Shown one piece after another: positions 54,736 through 63,980 of a stretch of 64,000 nucleotides of DNA. The number at the start of each line of letters is the position of its first letter. Within the stretch, counting starts at the first letter, position 1. The notes beneath the pieces were generated by a model that was not told the origin of the DNA, ran no database searches, and was given only the letters and a program-made list of their open reading frames with translations. Made by a program: the position numbers and the translations under genes. The stretch comes from Tenacibaculum haliotis (lineage in GTDB: Bacteria > Bacteroidota > Bacteroidia > Flavobacteriales > Flavobacteriaceae). The DNA lies in contig NZ_JAOBTH010000029.1 of the NCBI RefSeq assembly GCF_025215075.1, forward strand, positions 422,104 through 486,103, written 5' to 3'.

Positions 54736-55641
54736 TTAAAATTGATTTTTGTTTTTTTTTATCAGATATATTAAAGAAGAATACTCTCCATTTTTACTTG
54801 CTTTTAAATTTGATCTTAATCCGTTAAAAAAAGCACGTAATGGTCTTGATTTTTTTGATTTGTATTTTTCAGATAATAACGAAACATAAAAAGCATCAAA
54901 CTTCATTGGAAGTATTTTTTCTACGTTCATTTCTATATCAGAAAATATTTTTTTTATAGCTGTTTTAGAAAAATGCCACAAATGTCTTGGTACATCATAA
55001 GCTGCCCAAAATTCTTTATAACGACTTGCATCATAACTTTTAAAATTAGGAACTGCAATTATTAAAACACCATTTGGTTTTAATAATTTTTTTAATTGAT
55101 GTGTATATTCTATTAAATTAGGAACATGTTCTAAAACATGCCAAAGTGTAATTACATCAAATTGTTTTCCTTCATATTCCGAAATATCTTTTTTAAGGAT
55201 GATGCTTTTTCCTTCGGCAAACTTTCTTGCTTTATCAGAAGGTTCTATTCCATTAACTTTCCAATTATTATTTTTACATACTTTTAAAAAATCACCTGTC
55301 CCCGCTCCTACGTCCAAAATTGTTTTATCTTTTGTATTAAAAGAGTTTATCAATTTCAGTTTTTGATTTAGTGTATGGTTTTTTACTAATTGATATACGC
55401 GGTCAAAAAGTGTTTTCTTACTATCGGTATGAGAAATGTATGAATCACTCACATAATAACTTTCTAAATTCACCGGTACGGGTGAAGTAACAAGCATATC
55501 ATATTCCTTATTATACATTACTTCATAACTCTCATCTGAAACAGTATAATCTATACAGTTTAATAACGGAGTTAGGTTTTTATAAAGTGCTTTTTCTGTA
55601 TTCAATTTCTTTTTCTTTTTAAGATGTTCCATGTGGAACAT
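54736..55641 (-). CDS. SAM-dependent class I methyltransferase
   Basis: 301 residues. The SAM-binding motif is ILDVGAGTGDFLKVC (about 110-124), with the post-I segment VNGIEPSDKARKFAE, motif II FDVITLWHVLEHVPN and LLKPNGVLIIAVPN. The sequence LWHVLEHV with the following proline is typical of the UbiE/Methyltransf_11-12 class; the C-terminal basic helix could bind a membrane or nucleic acid. The acceptor is unknown. The start codon lies inside a parS-like palindrome (55626-55639), with a second ATG three codons later. It is the last gene after mnmG, but the terminator at 55669-55706 separates them. Confidence 0.85.
   Translation of the reverse strand: MFHMEHLKKKKKLNTEKALYKNLTPLLNCIDYTVSDESYEVMYNKEYDMLVTSPVPVNLESYYVSDSYISHTDSKKTLFDRVYQLVKNHTLNQKLKLINSFNTKDKTILDVGAGTGDFLKVCKNNNWKVNGIEPSDKARKFAEGKSIILKKDISEYEGKQFDVITLWHVLEHVPNLIEYTHQLKKLLKPNGVLIIAVPNFKSYDASRYKEFWAAYDVPRHLWHFSKTAIKKIFSDIEMNVEKILPMKFDAFYVSLLSEKYKSKKSRPLRAFFNGLRSNLKASKNGEYSSLIYLIKKNKNQF
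55626..55639. promoter_or_regulatory. parS-like palindrome 1 (one mismatch)
   Basis: GTTCCATGTGGAAC differs from the perfect dyad GTTCCACGTGGAAC at one central base and resembles bacterial parS (GTTTCACGTGAAAC). It overlaps the methyltransferase start codon. Confidence 0.6.
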
Positions 55642-55668
55642 GCTATAATGTTATTGCAATATTACGTA

Positions 55669-55706
55669 AAAAAGAAAAACGTTCCACATGGAACGTTTTT
55701 CTTTTT
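55669..55706 (-). terminator. Terminator of mnmG containing a parS-like palindrome
   Basis: Perfect 18-bp arms (55669-55686 and 55689-55706) with A and T runs on the outside and GTTCCACATGGAAC (55681-55694) at the centre. On the minus strand it lies 18 bp after the mnmG stop. Its core is one base from the perfect GTTCCACGTGGAAC dyad, so it may serve as terminator and ParB site together. Confidence 0.75.
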
Positions 55707-55724
55707 ATTATTAAGTTGATATTA

Positions 55725-57602
55725 TTATCTACCCATATAAACTAATAGCACAGAAATATCACTAGGTGAAACTCCACTTATTCTACTTGCTTGAGATATT
55801 GAAGTAGGTTGAATGCTTACTAATTTTTCTCTAGCTTCAATAGATAATGAATGTACTTTATCATAATCGAAATTTGCAGGTATTACAACTTTTTCTAATC
55901 TATTTAATTTATCAGCATTGTTCTTTTCTTTATCTATATATCCCGAATATTTTAAATGAATCTCTGTCTGCTCTATTACATCAGTATTCATTTCGTTTTC
56001 TTTTATATAGTTGTGTAACTTTTCAATGCTATTAAAATCACTTAAACTTAACTGAGGACGTGTTGCTATCTTTATTAATTTCATTGTTTGATTAACAACC
56101 GATAATCCTTTAGCTTCTAAAATAGGATTTATATCTTCTTTCTTTACACTTAGGTTTGTAATAAAGTGAATCAATTTATCTGTTTTCTCTTTCTTCTCTA
56201 GTACTCTTTCTAATCTTTCATCAGAAGCTAATCCTAATTTATGACCAATTGGAGTTAATCTTAAATCGGCATTATCTTGTCTTAATAACGTTCTGTATTC
56301 AGCACGAGAAGTAAACATTCTATATGGTTCTTCTGTTCCTTTGGTAATTAAGTCATCAATTAAAACTCCAATATAAGCTTCACTTCTTTTTAATATAAAG
56401 GGTTCTTTATTTTGAGTTTTTAAGGCTGCATTTACACCAGCCATTAAACCTTGTGCAGCTGCTTCTTCATAACCCGTCGTTCCGTTTATTTGACCTGCAA
56501 AGAATAAATTTTCAATTAACTTCGTTTCTAAACTATGTTTTAATTGTGTTGGTTGAAAGAAATCATATTCAATTGCGTATCCAAAACGTAAGAATTTTAC
56601 ATTTTTAAATCCTGGAATATGACGAATTGCTTCATCCTGTACATCTTCTGGCATAGAAGTAGAAAATCCGTTTACATAAATTTCAACAGTATTCCATCCC
56701 TCTGGTTCAACAAAAACCTGATGACGATCTTTATCTGCAAAACGATCAATCTTATCTTCTACTGATGGACAATAACGTGGTCCTGTAGATTTAATTCTAC
56801 CATTAAACATTGGTGAACGATCAAAGCCAGCACGAAGTATATCGTGTACTTTTGTATTGGTGTGTGTTAAATAGCAAGAACGTTGTTCTGTTAATTTTTT
56901 AATGTTAGGTAAATAAGAAAACTTCTCTGGATTTTCATCTCCAGGTTGTTCAGTCATTTTAGAAAAATCTAAAGAGCGAGCATCAACTCTTGGAGGAGTT
57001 CCTGTTTTCATTCTTCCAGATTCAAATCCTTTAGCAACTAAATCTTCTGTAATACCTGTTGAAGCTCCTTCACCTGCTCTACCACCACCAAATGTTTTTT
57101 CACCTATATGAATCAATCCATTTAAAAAAGTACCGGCAGTAATAATAACAGTCTTTGCTTTTATCTCTAATCCTAAAGCTGTTTTTACACCAACGATTTT
57201 ATTTTCATCAAAAATTAATCCGTTAACAGAGTCCTGATAAAAATCTAAATTATCTGTCTTCTCTAACATATTTCTCCAGCACTCTGCAAATTGCATTCTG
57301 TCCGACTGTGCCCTCGGACTCCACATTGCAGGTCCTTTTGATTTATTAAGCATCTTAAACTGAATAGCAGTCTTATCGGTTACAATTGCACTGTAACCCC
57401 CTAAAGCATCAATTTCGCGAACTATTTGCCCTTTAGCGATACCACCCATTGCTGGATTACAACTCATTTGAGCTATATTCTGAAGGTTCATTGTTATTAA
57501 TAACGTATGTGCACCCATGTTGGCACTTGCAGCTGCAGCTTCACTACCAGCGTGTCCACCACCTACTACAATTACATCGTATGTTGTATTAAATAAACTC
57601 AT
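55725..57602 (-). CDS. mnmG: tRNA uridine-5-carboxymethylaminomethyl modification enzyme MnmG (GidA)
   Basis: 625 residues from the ATG at 57602; the longer frame would start at a GTG inside the parS-like palindrome. The FAD motif is YDVIVVGGGHAGSEAAAASA, followed by QMSCNPAMGGIAKGQIVREID, the central GTEEPYRMFTSRAEYRTLLRQDNADLRLT and a C-terminal domain with YSGYIDKEKN. With MnmE it modifies the wobble uridine of several tRNAs. It lies downstream of ybeY on the same strand. Location near a replication origin is common for this gene in bacteria. Confidence 0.97.
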   Translation of the reverse strand: MSLFNTTYDVIVVGGGHAGSEAAAASANMGAHTLLITMNLQNIAQMSCNPAMGGIAKGQIVREIDALGGYSAIVTDKTAIQFKMLNKSKGPAMWSPRAQSDRMQFAECWRNMLEKTDNLDFYQDSVNGLIFDENKIVGVKTALGLEIKAKTVIITAGTFLNGLIHIGEKTFGGGRAGEGASTGITEDLVAKGFESGRMKTGTPPRVDARSLDFSKMTEQPGDENPEKFSYLPNIKKLTEQRSCYLTHTNTKVHDILRAGFDRSPMFNGRIKSTGPRYCPSVEDKIDRFADKDRHQVFVEPEGWNTVEIYVNGFSTSMPEDVQDEAIRHIPGFKNVKFLRFGYAIEYDFFQPTQLKHSLETKLIENLFFAGQINGTTGYEEAAAQGLMAGVNAALKTQNKEPFILKRSEAYIGVLIDDLITKGTEEPYRMFTSRAEYRTLLRQDNADLRLTPIGHKLGLASDERLERVLEKKEKTDKLIHFITNLSVKKEDINPILEAKGLSVVNQTMKLIKIATRPQLSLSDFNSIEKLHNYIKENEMNTDVIEQTEIHLKYSGYIDKEKNNADKLNRLEKVVIPANFDYDKVHSLSIEAREKLVSIQPTSISQASRISGVSPSDISVLLVYMGR

Positions 57603-57613
57603 TTTTATATGCT

Positions 57614-57627
57614 GTTCCACGTGGAAC
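57614..57627. promoter_or_regulatory. parS-like palindrome 3 (perfect dyad)
   Basis: GTTCCACGTGGAAC is a perfect 14-bp palindrome in the 29-bp gap between ybeY and mnmG and the best of the three sites. It resembles parS, the ParB-binding centromere site. It is too short and lacks T runs for a terminator. Confidence 0.65.
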
Positions 57628-57631
57628 GATT

Positions 57632-58048
57632 TTAGTTTTCGTTTAAAGTTTTTAAAGAATCGTTTTCTTTAGTACGCATTATTTGTTTTTCAGCTTCGGT
57701 TTTATCTTTGTATTTCATGTAATGTAATACACCATGAATAATAACTCGATGCAGTTCGTTTTCAAATAAAACATTAAACTCTTTTGCATTTTCTTTTACT
57801 CGCTCGATAGAAATAAAGATGTCTCCTCCTACTAACTTACCTAACGTATAATCAAAACTAATGATGTCAGTTAAAGTATCGTGTTGTAAAAATTCAACAT
57901 TCATTTTATGTAAATAGGTGTCATCACAAAATACATAGTTGATTTCTCCTAGTTCAAATTCTTCTTTTTCTATACAGTTCTGAATCCACTTAGAAGTTTT
58001 TTCTTCATTTTCTAATTGAAATTCGGTTTCGTAATTAAATACAATCAT
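57632..58048 (-). CDS. ybeY: Endoribonuclease YbeY (rRNA maturation factor)
   Basis: 138 residues. The family motif is HRVIIHGVLHYMKYKDKTE with H105 and H109 as metal ligands. In E. coli YbeY the third ligand is a histidine six residues later; here that position is D115 (KYKDK), which I recall as the usual Bacteroidota form. TLTDIISFDYTLG and GDIFIS are the preceding conserved segments. YbeY is a zinc-dependent endoribonuclease needed for 16S rRNA 3'-end maturation and quality control. It is upstream of mnmG on the same strand, with a parS-like site between them. Confidence 0.92.
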   Translation of the reverse strand: MIVFNYETEFQLENEEKTSKWIQNCIEKEEFELGEINYVFCDDTYLHKMNVEFLQHDTLTDIISFDYTLGKLVGGDIFISIERVKENAKEFNVLFENELHRVIIHGVLHYMKYKDKTEAEKQIMRTKENDSLKTLNEN

Positions 58049-58086
58049 TCTTTAATTTATGTTGTAATAAAAATAATTTAAATCTA

Positions 58087-61000
58087 TTACTTGTTGTTTT
58101 TAGGAAGGTTAAAATACTCCTGAACCTTCTTTTTATAATCAGGGCGCAAAGGTAATGATTGTCTATTTAATATCTCTGTTTGGTTATAGAACAACTTCTT
58201 AAACTTTAAATCCTTAATACTTTCTTTATTATACTCTTGTAAATTGGTATTTGATTTTCGTTTTTTATCACGATTTTGTTCGAATGTAGCCTTCTCTAAT
58301 TTTAGTAATTCATAGTTTAATTGTTGCATTCGGTTAATGCTTTGCTGTGTAAAACCTTTTTCTAAAATATCATTTTCTAACTGCTCCATTTCTTTAAGAG
58401 CTTTTTTAGCTTTGCCGTTACCACTTTTACCTTGGCCAATGGCATCTTCTAATTGTTGTCTTAATTCCGATTGTTGTTTATATATTTCATATAACTCACC
58501 ATTTAAACCTTCTCCTTGCTTACCGTTCTGACCTTCTTTTCCTCCACCTTTTTTTCCATCTTTTCCATCTTTATGTTTTCCACCTTCTTTCTTTTGCATA
58601 CCTTCTTGCATCTTTTTCATTAAATCACTTTGCTTTTTAATAATGTCTGGCAAGCTAAAAGATTTCCCTTTTCCTTTCCCTTTTCCCCTACCAGGTTTTG
58701 GGTTTTGCATAGCATCTAGCGTATTGCTTAACAAGTCTGCTAAAGTGTTTGCAGATGTCATTATGTAACGCTGATTTGTTATTCCGTTTTGAAATTTATT
58801 ATCAGCAAAATTTTCTAAAGATTCACTTAAATTATAATGTGCTAACGAAAGTTGATCTTGTACTTTAGATGATATTTTAGGATTTTTTATTGATAAAACA
58901 AATAAGCTATCGTCTATATGTTCAAAATAACTTTTAAGTAAATATTGCTTTTGTAGGTTTTTACCAAAGTTTGGATGTGAAGAATTAGTTGAAGAAAACA
59001 CATTCATTAATACTTCTTGATCAAAAGAAAATGTAATTAAGTTTTCTAATACCTGTCGTAAACCTTCCATATTTTCTTCTTCCATATCAGCACTCATTTC
59101 TTGCATTGAGTCTTGCATTTTTTGACTCATTTCTTGCATTTTTTTTGCTGCTTTTTTCTGATTTTCTTTTGATTCAGATTGTTTTTTGTTTGCTATATTT
59201 TCTTCTGCTTTGTTAAGTTCTTTTTGGGTTTCATCAGATAACTTTTCCATAGAAGGCATTTCCATCGGAGATTTTAATTTTTCATTATCTTTTTTTAATT
59301 CATTAAGTTCTTCTTTAGCTTCCTTAAATTCTTTATTTATTGCCTTTTGTTCGTCGTTTGTTGCTTCCTTTTTTGATAATTCATCTTGTTTTTTTGACAA
59401 CTCATTTAAATTATCCGCTACTTTTTGCATTTTCTGTTCAACATAAAAACGTTTAGTCATTTCTAATATACGCTCTAAACTTCTTTCCTGTTGTTTGTTT
59501 TGCTCAGCTAGTTCTTTTGTTTTTTTTATTAAATCTTCTCTGTTAAGTTTCTCAGCTAATTTTTTTAATTCATCTAATATTTTCTGTTGTTTATCTAGCT
59601 TTTTAATTTCTTCTATTCGTTGTTTTAGTGCTTCTTTTTTCTCTTGTAAGCTTTCGTTTTTTTCTTTCTTTTCAGTAAAATTGTTTTGTAAATTTTCGGT
59701 TTGACGTTGCATCATTTGCTTATACTGATCTTGTCTTTTAATTAAATTCTTAATCTTTTTCTGATCATTCCAATTTACATTCTTCTTGTTTTGTAATTCA
59801 AATTGAATTTTCTCCAATTCCTTTTTACTTCGTTCTTGTTTATGTAATGAGTTCTCTAAGTTATCAATATAGTTACGTTGTTCTTGTAAAAGCTCCTGCT
59901 CTATCTCGTTGGTTGTTTTCTGTCGATAAGAAAATTTTTGACTCTTCGTTTTTTTATTTCCGTTTACGGCATCGTTATCAAATACCTGAAAATAAAGTTC
60001 ATAATCAACTCCTTTTATAAGATCTAAATCTCCAGGAAACTCAAAGAAAAAAGTTTGAATATTGTTTTTATTTATAGCAATCTTCTTTAAACTTAATGCA
60101 TCACCAGTATTTTTATCATAGTAAACCAATTCTAATTTATTAAAGCCATAATCATCAGAAATTTGCCCAACAAACTGAGCATTACCTCTAGTAATACTAT
60201 CAATATTAGAATTTAAATTTATTAAAGGATATTCATCCATAATAACAGTTATAGAAAATTGTAGCTGTTCGTAATCTTTTAAACTATTATTAGAAGTAGT
60301 AATTTGATAATTAATAGTTTTTTTAATCTGCTTTTTAAATTTAAATTCATCAATTTTATTTTTGATAAAATTGTAACGTTTTTCATTTAATAGTAAGTTA
60401 ACACTATCTGTTTCAGTTGTTTTAACTTGCCATTCTACAATTGTTCCTTGTGGAACATTAAGATTTCCTGTGTTTTCAATTGTTTCATTTTTCTTATGAA
60501 TATAGCTAGGGTATTTTAAATTCAATGAAATGTTTTGAATAGAAGGTGTTCTTATAATAGCTATATTATAGGTTATAGATTCTATACCGTTTGCACTAGC
60601 GTAAAAATTAATTGGTTCTTGTACTTCAATAAACGTATATGAAAACAAACCATTACCTTCATTTTTTAAAAAATATTGTTGCTTGTTAAAATGAATTTTG
60701 GCACTCTCAGGAATAATTTCGCCGCTTGTTTGAATATAAACCGTAATATCTTTTCCTTTAATGACTTTTAAATTGGTAGTTGTTAAATTGAAATAAAAAG
60801 GAGCGGGAGCTTTATAAGCAACAGAATGATTTACTACACGATTAAAACTTTCGGATAGCTTGTGAGTTGTTCCTGTTATAAATGATAATCCCCAAATAAA
60901 AACCGGAATTAATGCATATTTTAAGTATTTAATATTGCTATTAAAATTAACTGCTTTATTAAATGATATTGGTTGTATTTCTTTTGCTTTTTGAGAAATA

Positions 61001-61380
61001 CTGGCTAATAACAAGTCCGATTGATTGCGGTTTTGTTTTAGTTGTAATACGTTTAAAAGCTTATCTTTTACTTCCGGAAAATGATTTCCAATAATTTTAG
61101 ACGATTCTTCAAAAGAAATTCCTTGCTGTAATCCTATAATTTTAAAAATAGGAAAACAAATAAAACGGAAGAATAAAAATAATTCTACTAAAATAAATAT
61201 CCAAAATAATAGCGTTCTGGCAGTTGGCCTTAGCCACAAAAAGTATTCAATAAACAAAGTAAAAAATAAGTATAATATCCCTAAAGAAATAAATAAAATA
61301 CTCCCTTTTATTAATTCATTGGTGTAGTATTTTCTACTAAACTGCTGTAACTTTCGTGTTATCTTATTAAAATCTTCCAT
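58087..61380 (-). CDS. Large membrane-anchored coiled-coil protein (DUF4175-like)
   Basis: 1097 residues. Three membrane helices are near the N-terminus (about 24-44, 52-75 and 153-170: ILFISLGILYLFFTLFIEYF, LFWIFILVELFLFFRFICF, ALIPVFIWGLSFITG). Next come Ig-like beta repeats (about 190-490). From about 500 to 780 it is almost continuous charged coiled coil (KEKNESLQEKKEALKQRIEE). Low-complexity GRGKGKGKGKS and GKHKDGKDGKKGGGKEG stretches are near 925-985. A basic C-terminal tail ends in YKKKVQEYFNLPKNNK. The layout fits the DUF4175 family of Bacteroidota. Function is unknown; an envelope scaffold is plausible. It precedes ybeY by 38 bp. Confidence 0.8.
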   Translation of the reverse strand: MEDFNKITRKLQQFSRKYYTNELIKGSILFISLGILYLFFTLFIEYFLWLRPTARTLLFWIFILVELFLFFRFICFPIFKIIGLQQGISFEESSKIIGNHFPEVKDKLLNVLQLKQNRNQSDLLLASISQKAKEIQPISFNKAVNFNSNIKYLKYALIPVFIWGLSFITGTTHKLSESFNRVVNHSVAYKAPAPFYFNLTTTNLKVIKGKDITVYIQTSGEIIPESAKIHFNKQQYFLKNEGNGLFSYTFIEVQEPINFYASANGIESITYNIAIIRTPSIQNISLNLKYPSYIHKKNETIENTGNLNVPQGTIVEWQVKTTETDSVNLLLNEKRYNFIKNKIDEFKFKKQIKKTINYQITTSNNSLKDYEQLQFSITVIMDEYPLINLNSNIDSITRGNAQFVGQISDDYGFNKLELVYYDKNTGDALSLKKIAINKNNIQTFFFEFPGDLDLIKGVDYELYFQVFDNDAVNGNKKTKSQKFSYRQKTTNEIEQELLQEQRNYIDNLENSLHKQERSKKELEKIQFELQNKKNVNWNDQKKIKNLIKRQDQYKQMMQRQTENLQNNFTEKKEKNESLQEKKEALKQRIEEIKKLDKQQKILDELKKLAEKLNREDLIKKTKELAEQNKQQERSLERILEMTKRFYVEQKMQKVADNLNELSKKQDELSKKEATNDEQKAINKEFKEAKEELNELKKDNEKLKSPMEMPSMEKLSDETQKELNKAEENIANKKQSESKENQKKAAKKMQEMSQKMQDSMQEMSADMEEENMEGLRQVLENLITFSFDQEVLMNVFSSTNSSHPNFGKNLQKQYLLKSYFEHIDDSLFVLSIKNPKISSKVQDQLSLAHYNLSESLENFADNKFQNGITNQRYIMTSANTLADLLSNTLDAMQNPKPGRGKGKGKGKSFSLPDIIKKQSDLMKKMQEGMQKKEGGKHKDGKDGKKGGGKEGQNGKQGEGLNGELYEIYKQQSELRQQLEDAIGQGKSGNGKAKKALKEMEQLENDILEKGFTQQSINRMQQLNYELLKLEKATFEQNRDKKRKSNTNLQEYNKESIKDLKFKKLFYNQTEILNRQSLPLRPDYKKKVQEYFNLPKNNK

Positions 61381-61505
61381 ATCAATTTATAAAAGTACTA
61401 TTTTTAAAAGGAAGTTTTAGTTAAAGGTTTCTGTAAGAATTTTTAAATTTACCGTACTAAACCCTTATACTTTTAAATTTAAACGAAATTCATAATTATT
61501 TTAAA

Positions 61506-62312
61506 ATGAAAAAACTTGTTACAATACTGTTATTATTAGTTTCTATTAACCTGTTAGCTCAAAGTCCGTGGACGAAAAATAAAAACGAAACCTATGTACA
61601 ATTATCATTTACTAGTATTGCTAATTACGATAAACTACACGGTAATCCTGAAGTAAATTTAACAAATAAAGTATCAGACAACACCCTACAATTATATACT
61701 GAATACGGTATTTCAGATAATACAACTTTAGTTTTAAACTTTCCGTTTAAATTAACATCTTCAAATGCAACTTCCTCTCCAAGTAATAATTCATTAGGAA
61801 ATGTTCAATTCGGAATAAAACATAACTTTAGTAATAAAAAATGGTTATTAACAGGGCAATTAAATGTTGAAGCCAATACAGGTAATTATGATGAAATAAC
61901 TGGTTTACGAACAGGTTATGATGCATGGAGTTTTACGCCGTTATTTATTGCAGGTAGAGGTTTTAATAATTGGTACATACAAGCTTTTACAGGTTTTGAT
62001 ATTCGTACAAACGATTATAGTAGTAACTATAAATTAGGTGGAGAGATTGGTTACAAAACATTAAATTGGCTTTGGATTGCTGGTTTTTTAGATGGTGTAG
62101 CATCATTAAAAAATGGAGATATTGCATTACCATCACAAAACTTAAACACAGGTTTATATGTTAATAACCAAAGTTACGCAGGCTTCGGATTAAAATTCAT
62201 AGCAGAAATTAATGCTAGTTTTGGTGCAAATATAGCCTTAGGCGGTGCGTTTTCTGGAAGAAATGTTGCTAAAGTTCCCGCAATAAGTTTTGGTTTATAC
62301 CAGAAGTTTTAA
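61506..62312 (+). CDS. Predicted outer-membrane beta-barrel protein
   Basis: 268 residues with a signal peptide (MKKLVTILLLLVSINLLAQS). The rest alternates hydrophobic and polar residues in roughly 12 strands (TYVQLSFTSIANYD, TTLVLNFPFKLTSS, LNVEANTGNYDEI, GFGLKFIAEINAS) and ends in a terminal aromatic (SFGLYQKF), as in outer-membrane barrels. The pattern is like the MetA-pathway or porin-like transporter group of Bacteroidota, but I cannot name a ligand. It stands alone, divergent from the DUF4175-like gene, with a strong terminator 27 bp after the stop. Confidence 0.82.
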   Translation: MKKLVTILLLLVSINLLAQSPWTKNKNETYVQLSFTSIANYDKLHGNPEVNLTNKVSDNTLQLYTEYGISDNTTLVLNFPFKLTSSNATSSPSNNSLGNVQFGIKHNFSNKKWLLTGQLNVEANTGNYDEITGLRTGYDAWSFTPLFIAGRGFNNWYIQAFTGFDIRTNDYSSNYKLGGEIGYKTLNWLWIAGFLDGVASLKNGDIALPSQNLNTGLYVNNQSYAGFGLKFIAEINASFGANIALGGAFSGRNVAKVPAISFGLYQKF

Positions 62313-62338
62313 ACTATTATACAATATATGTAATTACC

Positions 62339-62366
62339 AAGAGAAGCTTTTATAAAAGCTTCTCTT
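62339..62366 (+). terminator. Terminator
   Basis: A 13-bp perfect stem (62339-62351 with 62354-62366, core GAGAAGCTTTT) with a short loop and a trailing T run, before gltX. Confidence 0.88.
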
Positions 62367-62404
62367 TTTCTTTTTATCTAATTTCTTTTCTCTTTTATTA
62401 AAAC

Positions 62405-62412
62405 TATCTTTG
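62405..62412 (+). promoter_or_regulatory. -7 box for gltX
   Basis: TATCTTTG is an exact TAnnTTTG match 19 bp before the gltX ATG at 62432. Confidence 0.6.
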
Positions 62413-62431
62413 CGCTTTCAAATTAATAAAA

Positions 62432-63949
62432 ATGACTGACAACGTAAGAGTACGCTTTGCTCCTAGCCCAACAGGACCTTTACATATTGGTGGTGTAAGA
62501 ACTGCTTTATTCAATTACTTATTTGCTAAAAAATATAACGGAACTTTTGTGTTACGTATCGAAGATACTGACCAAACACGTTATGTAGCAAATGCTGAAC
62601 AATATATAATTGATGCTTTAAAATGGTGTAATATCCCTTTTGATGAAGGACCAGGAAATAATGAAAAGTTCGGACCATACCGTCAGTCAGAACGTAAAGA
62701 ATTGTATAAAAAGTATGCAATTGAATTGATTGAAAAAGGCTGGGCTTATTATGCTTTTGATACAGCAGAAGCATTAGATGCACAACGAAAAAATGATGAA
62801 GAAAACGGAAAAACGTTTATTTATAATTGGCACAATCGTGCTACGTTAGATAATTCATTGAATCTTTCTGATGAAGAAATCAAAAATAAATTAGAAGCAG
62901 GAACAAAATATGTTGTCCGTTTTAAAACTCCGCAAGATGAAACATTGTTATTACAAGACGAAATCCGTGGAACGATTAAGATTGATACAAATACGTTAGA
63001 TGATAAAGTATTATTTAAATCAGACGGAATGCCAACGTATCATTTAGCAAATATTGTTGATGATCATTTAATGGAAATAAGTCATGTTATTCGTGGTGAA
63101 GAATGGTTACCTTCTCTCCCACTTCACACTTTATTATACCGCGCTTTTGATTGGGAAGCTCCAAAATTTGCGCACTTACCATTAATTTTAAAACCAGTGG
63201 GTAAAGGAAAATTAAGTAAACGTGATGGTGATAAATTAGGATTCCCTGTATTTCCTTTAGAATATACGAATGAGCAAACAGGTGATGTTTCTCGTGGTTA
63301 TAAAGAAGATGGTTATTTTAATGATGCATTTATAAATATGCTTGCTTTATTAGGATGGAATCCCGGTACGGAACAAGAAATATTTTCTTTAGAAGCATTG
63401 GTTGAAGCTTTCGATTTAAGCAGAGTTAGTAAATCTGGTGCTAAGTTTAGTCCGGATAAAACAAACTGGTTTAATCAGCAATACTTACAACAAAAATCAA
63501 ACAAAGAACTAACGGAATTATATATCACTATTCTAGAAGAAAAAGGAATTGATATTGATAGCGCTTTTACTGAAAAAGTAGTTTCATTAATAAAAGAGAG
63601 AGCTACGTTTGTTGCTGATTTTTGGGATTTATCAAGTTTTTTCTTCATGAATCCTTCGGAATATGACGAAAAAGCATCAAAAAAGCAATGGAAAGATACT
63701 ACTGGCGAGTTAATGCAAGAATTAACCACAGTTATCGATAAGATTGAAGATTTCACGATAGAAAATGCTCAAACTGATATTAAAGGCTGGATTACGGCTA
63801 AAGAAATTGGTTTTGGTAAAGTAATGCAACCATTACGTTTAAGTTTGGTAGGTAAATTAGCAGGGCCAGATTTGTTTGATATAATGACAATGATTGGTAA
63901 AGAAAACACACTACAACGAATTAACAACGCAATAGCGAAGTTATCATAA
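62432..63949 (+). CDS. gltX: Glutamate--tRNA ligase
   Basis: 505 residues. The class I motif HIGH appears as PTGPLHIGGVRTALFNYL and the KMSKS-type loop as GKLSKRDGDK. The insertion LKPVGKGKLSKRDGDKLGFP before LEYTNEQTGDV is common in Bacteroidota enzymes. It charges tRNA-Glu with glutamate in the cytoplasm. In E. coli GltX is the target of HipA kinase; a hipBA locus lies 41 kb away in this window, but gltX is essential everywhere, so this is no more than a note. Own promoter and terminator. Confidence 0.97.
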   Translation: MTDNVRVRFAPSPTGPLHIGGVRTALFNYLFAKKYNGTFVLRIEDTDQTRYVANAEQYIIDALKWCNIPFDEGPGNNEKFGPYRQSERKELYKKYAIELIEKGWAYYAFDTAEALDAQRKNDEENGKTFIYNWHNRATLDNSLNLSDEEIKNKLEAGTKYVVRFKTPQDETLLLQDEIRGTIKIDTNTLDDKVLFKSDGMPTYHLANIVDDHLMEISHVIRGEEWLPSLPLHTLLYRAFDWEAPKFAHLPLILKPVGKGKLSKRDGDKLGFPVFPLEYTNEQTGDVSRGYKEDGYFNDAFINMLALLGWNPGTEQEIFSLEALVEAFDLSRVSKSGAKFSPDKTNWFNQQYLQQKSNKELTELYITILEEKGIDIDSAFTEKVVSLIKERATFVADFWDLSSFFFMNPSEYDEKASKKQWKDTTGELMQELTTVIDKIEDFTIENAQTDIKGWITAKEIGFGKVMQPLRLSLVGKLAGPDLFDIMTMIGKENTLQRINNAIAKLS

Positions 63950-63958
63950 AAACAAAAA

Positions 63959-63980
63959 ACGCCGCTTTATAAAGCGGCGT
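63959..63980 (+). terminator. Terminator of gltX
   Basis: A 22-bp perfect GC-rich palindrome (63959-63980, core GCCGCTTTATAAAGCGGC) followed by T-rich sequence, 9 bp after the gltX stop. Confidence 0.85.

Noticed and set aside
57603..57620. GTG-started extension of MnmG
   Set aside because: It begins inside the parS-like palindrome; the ATG at 57602 matches the usual MnmG N-terminus.
62432..63949. Functional link of gltX with hipA in this window
   Set aside because: gltX is universal and 41 kb away; co-location carries no weight.
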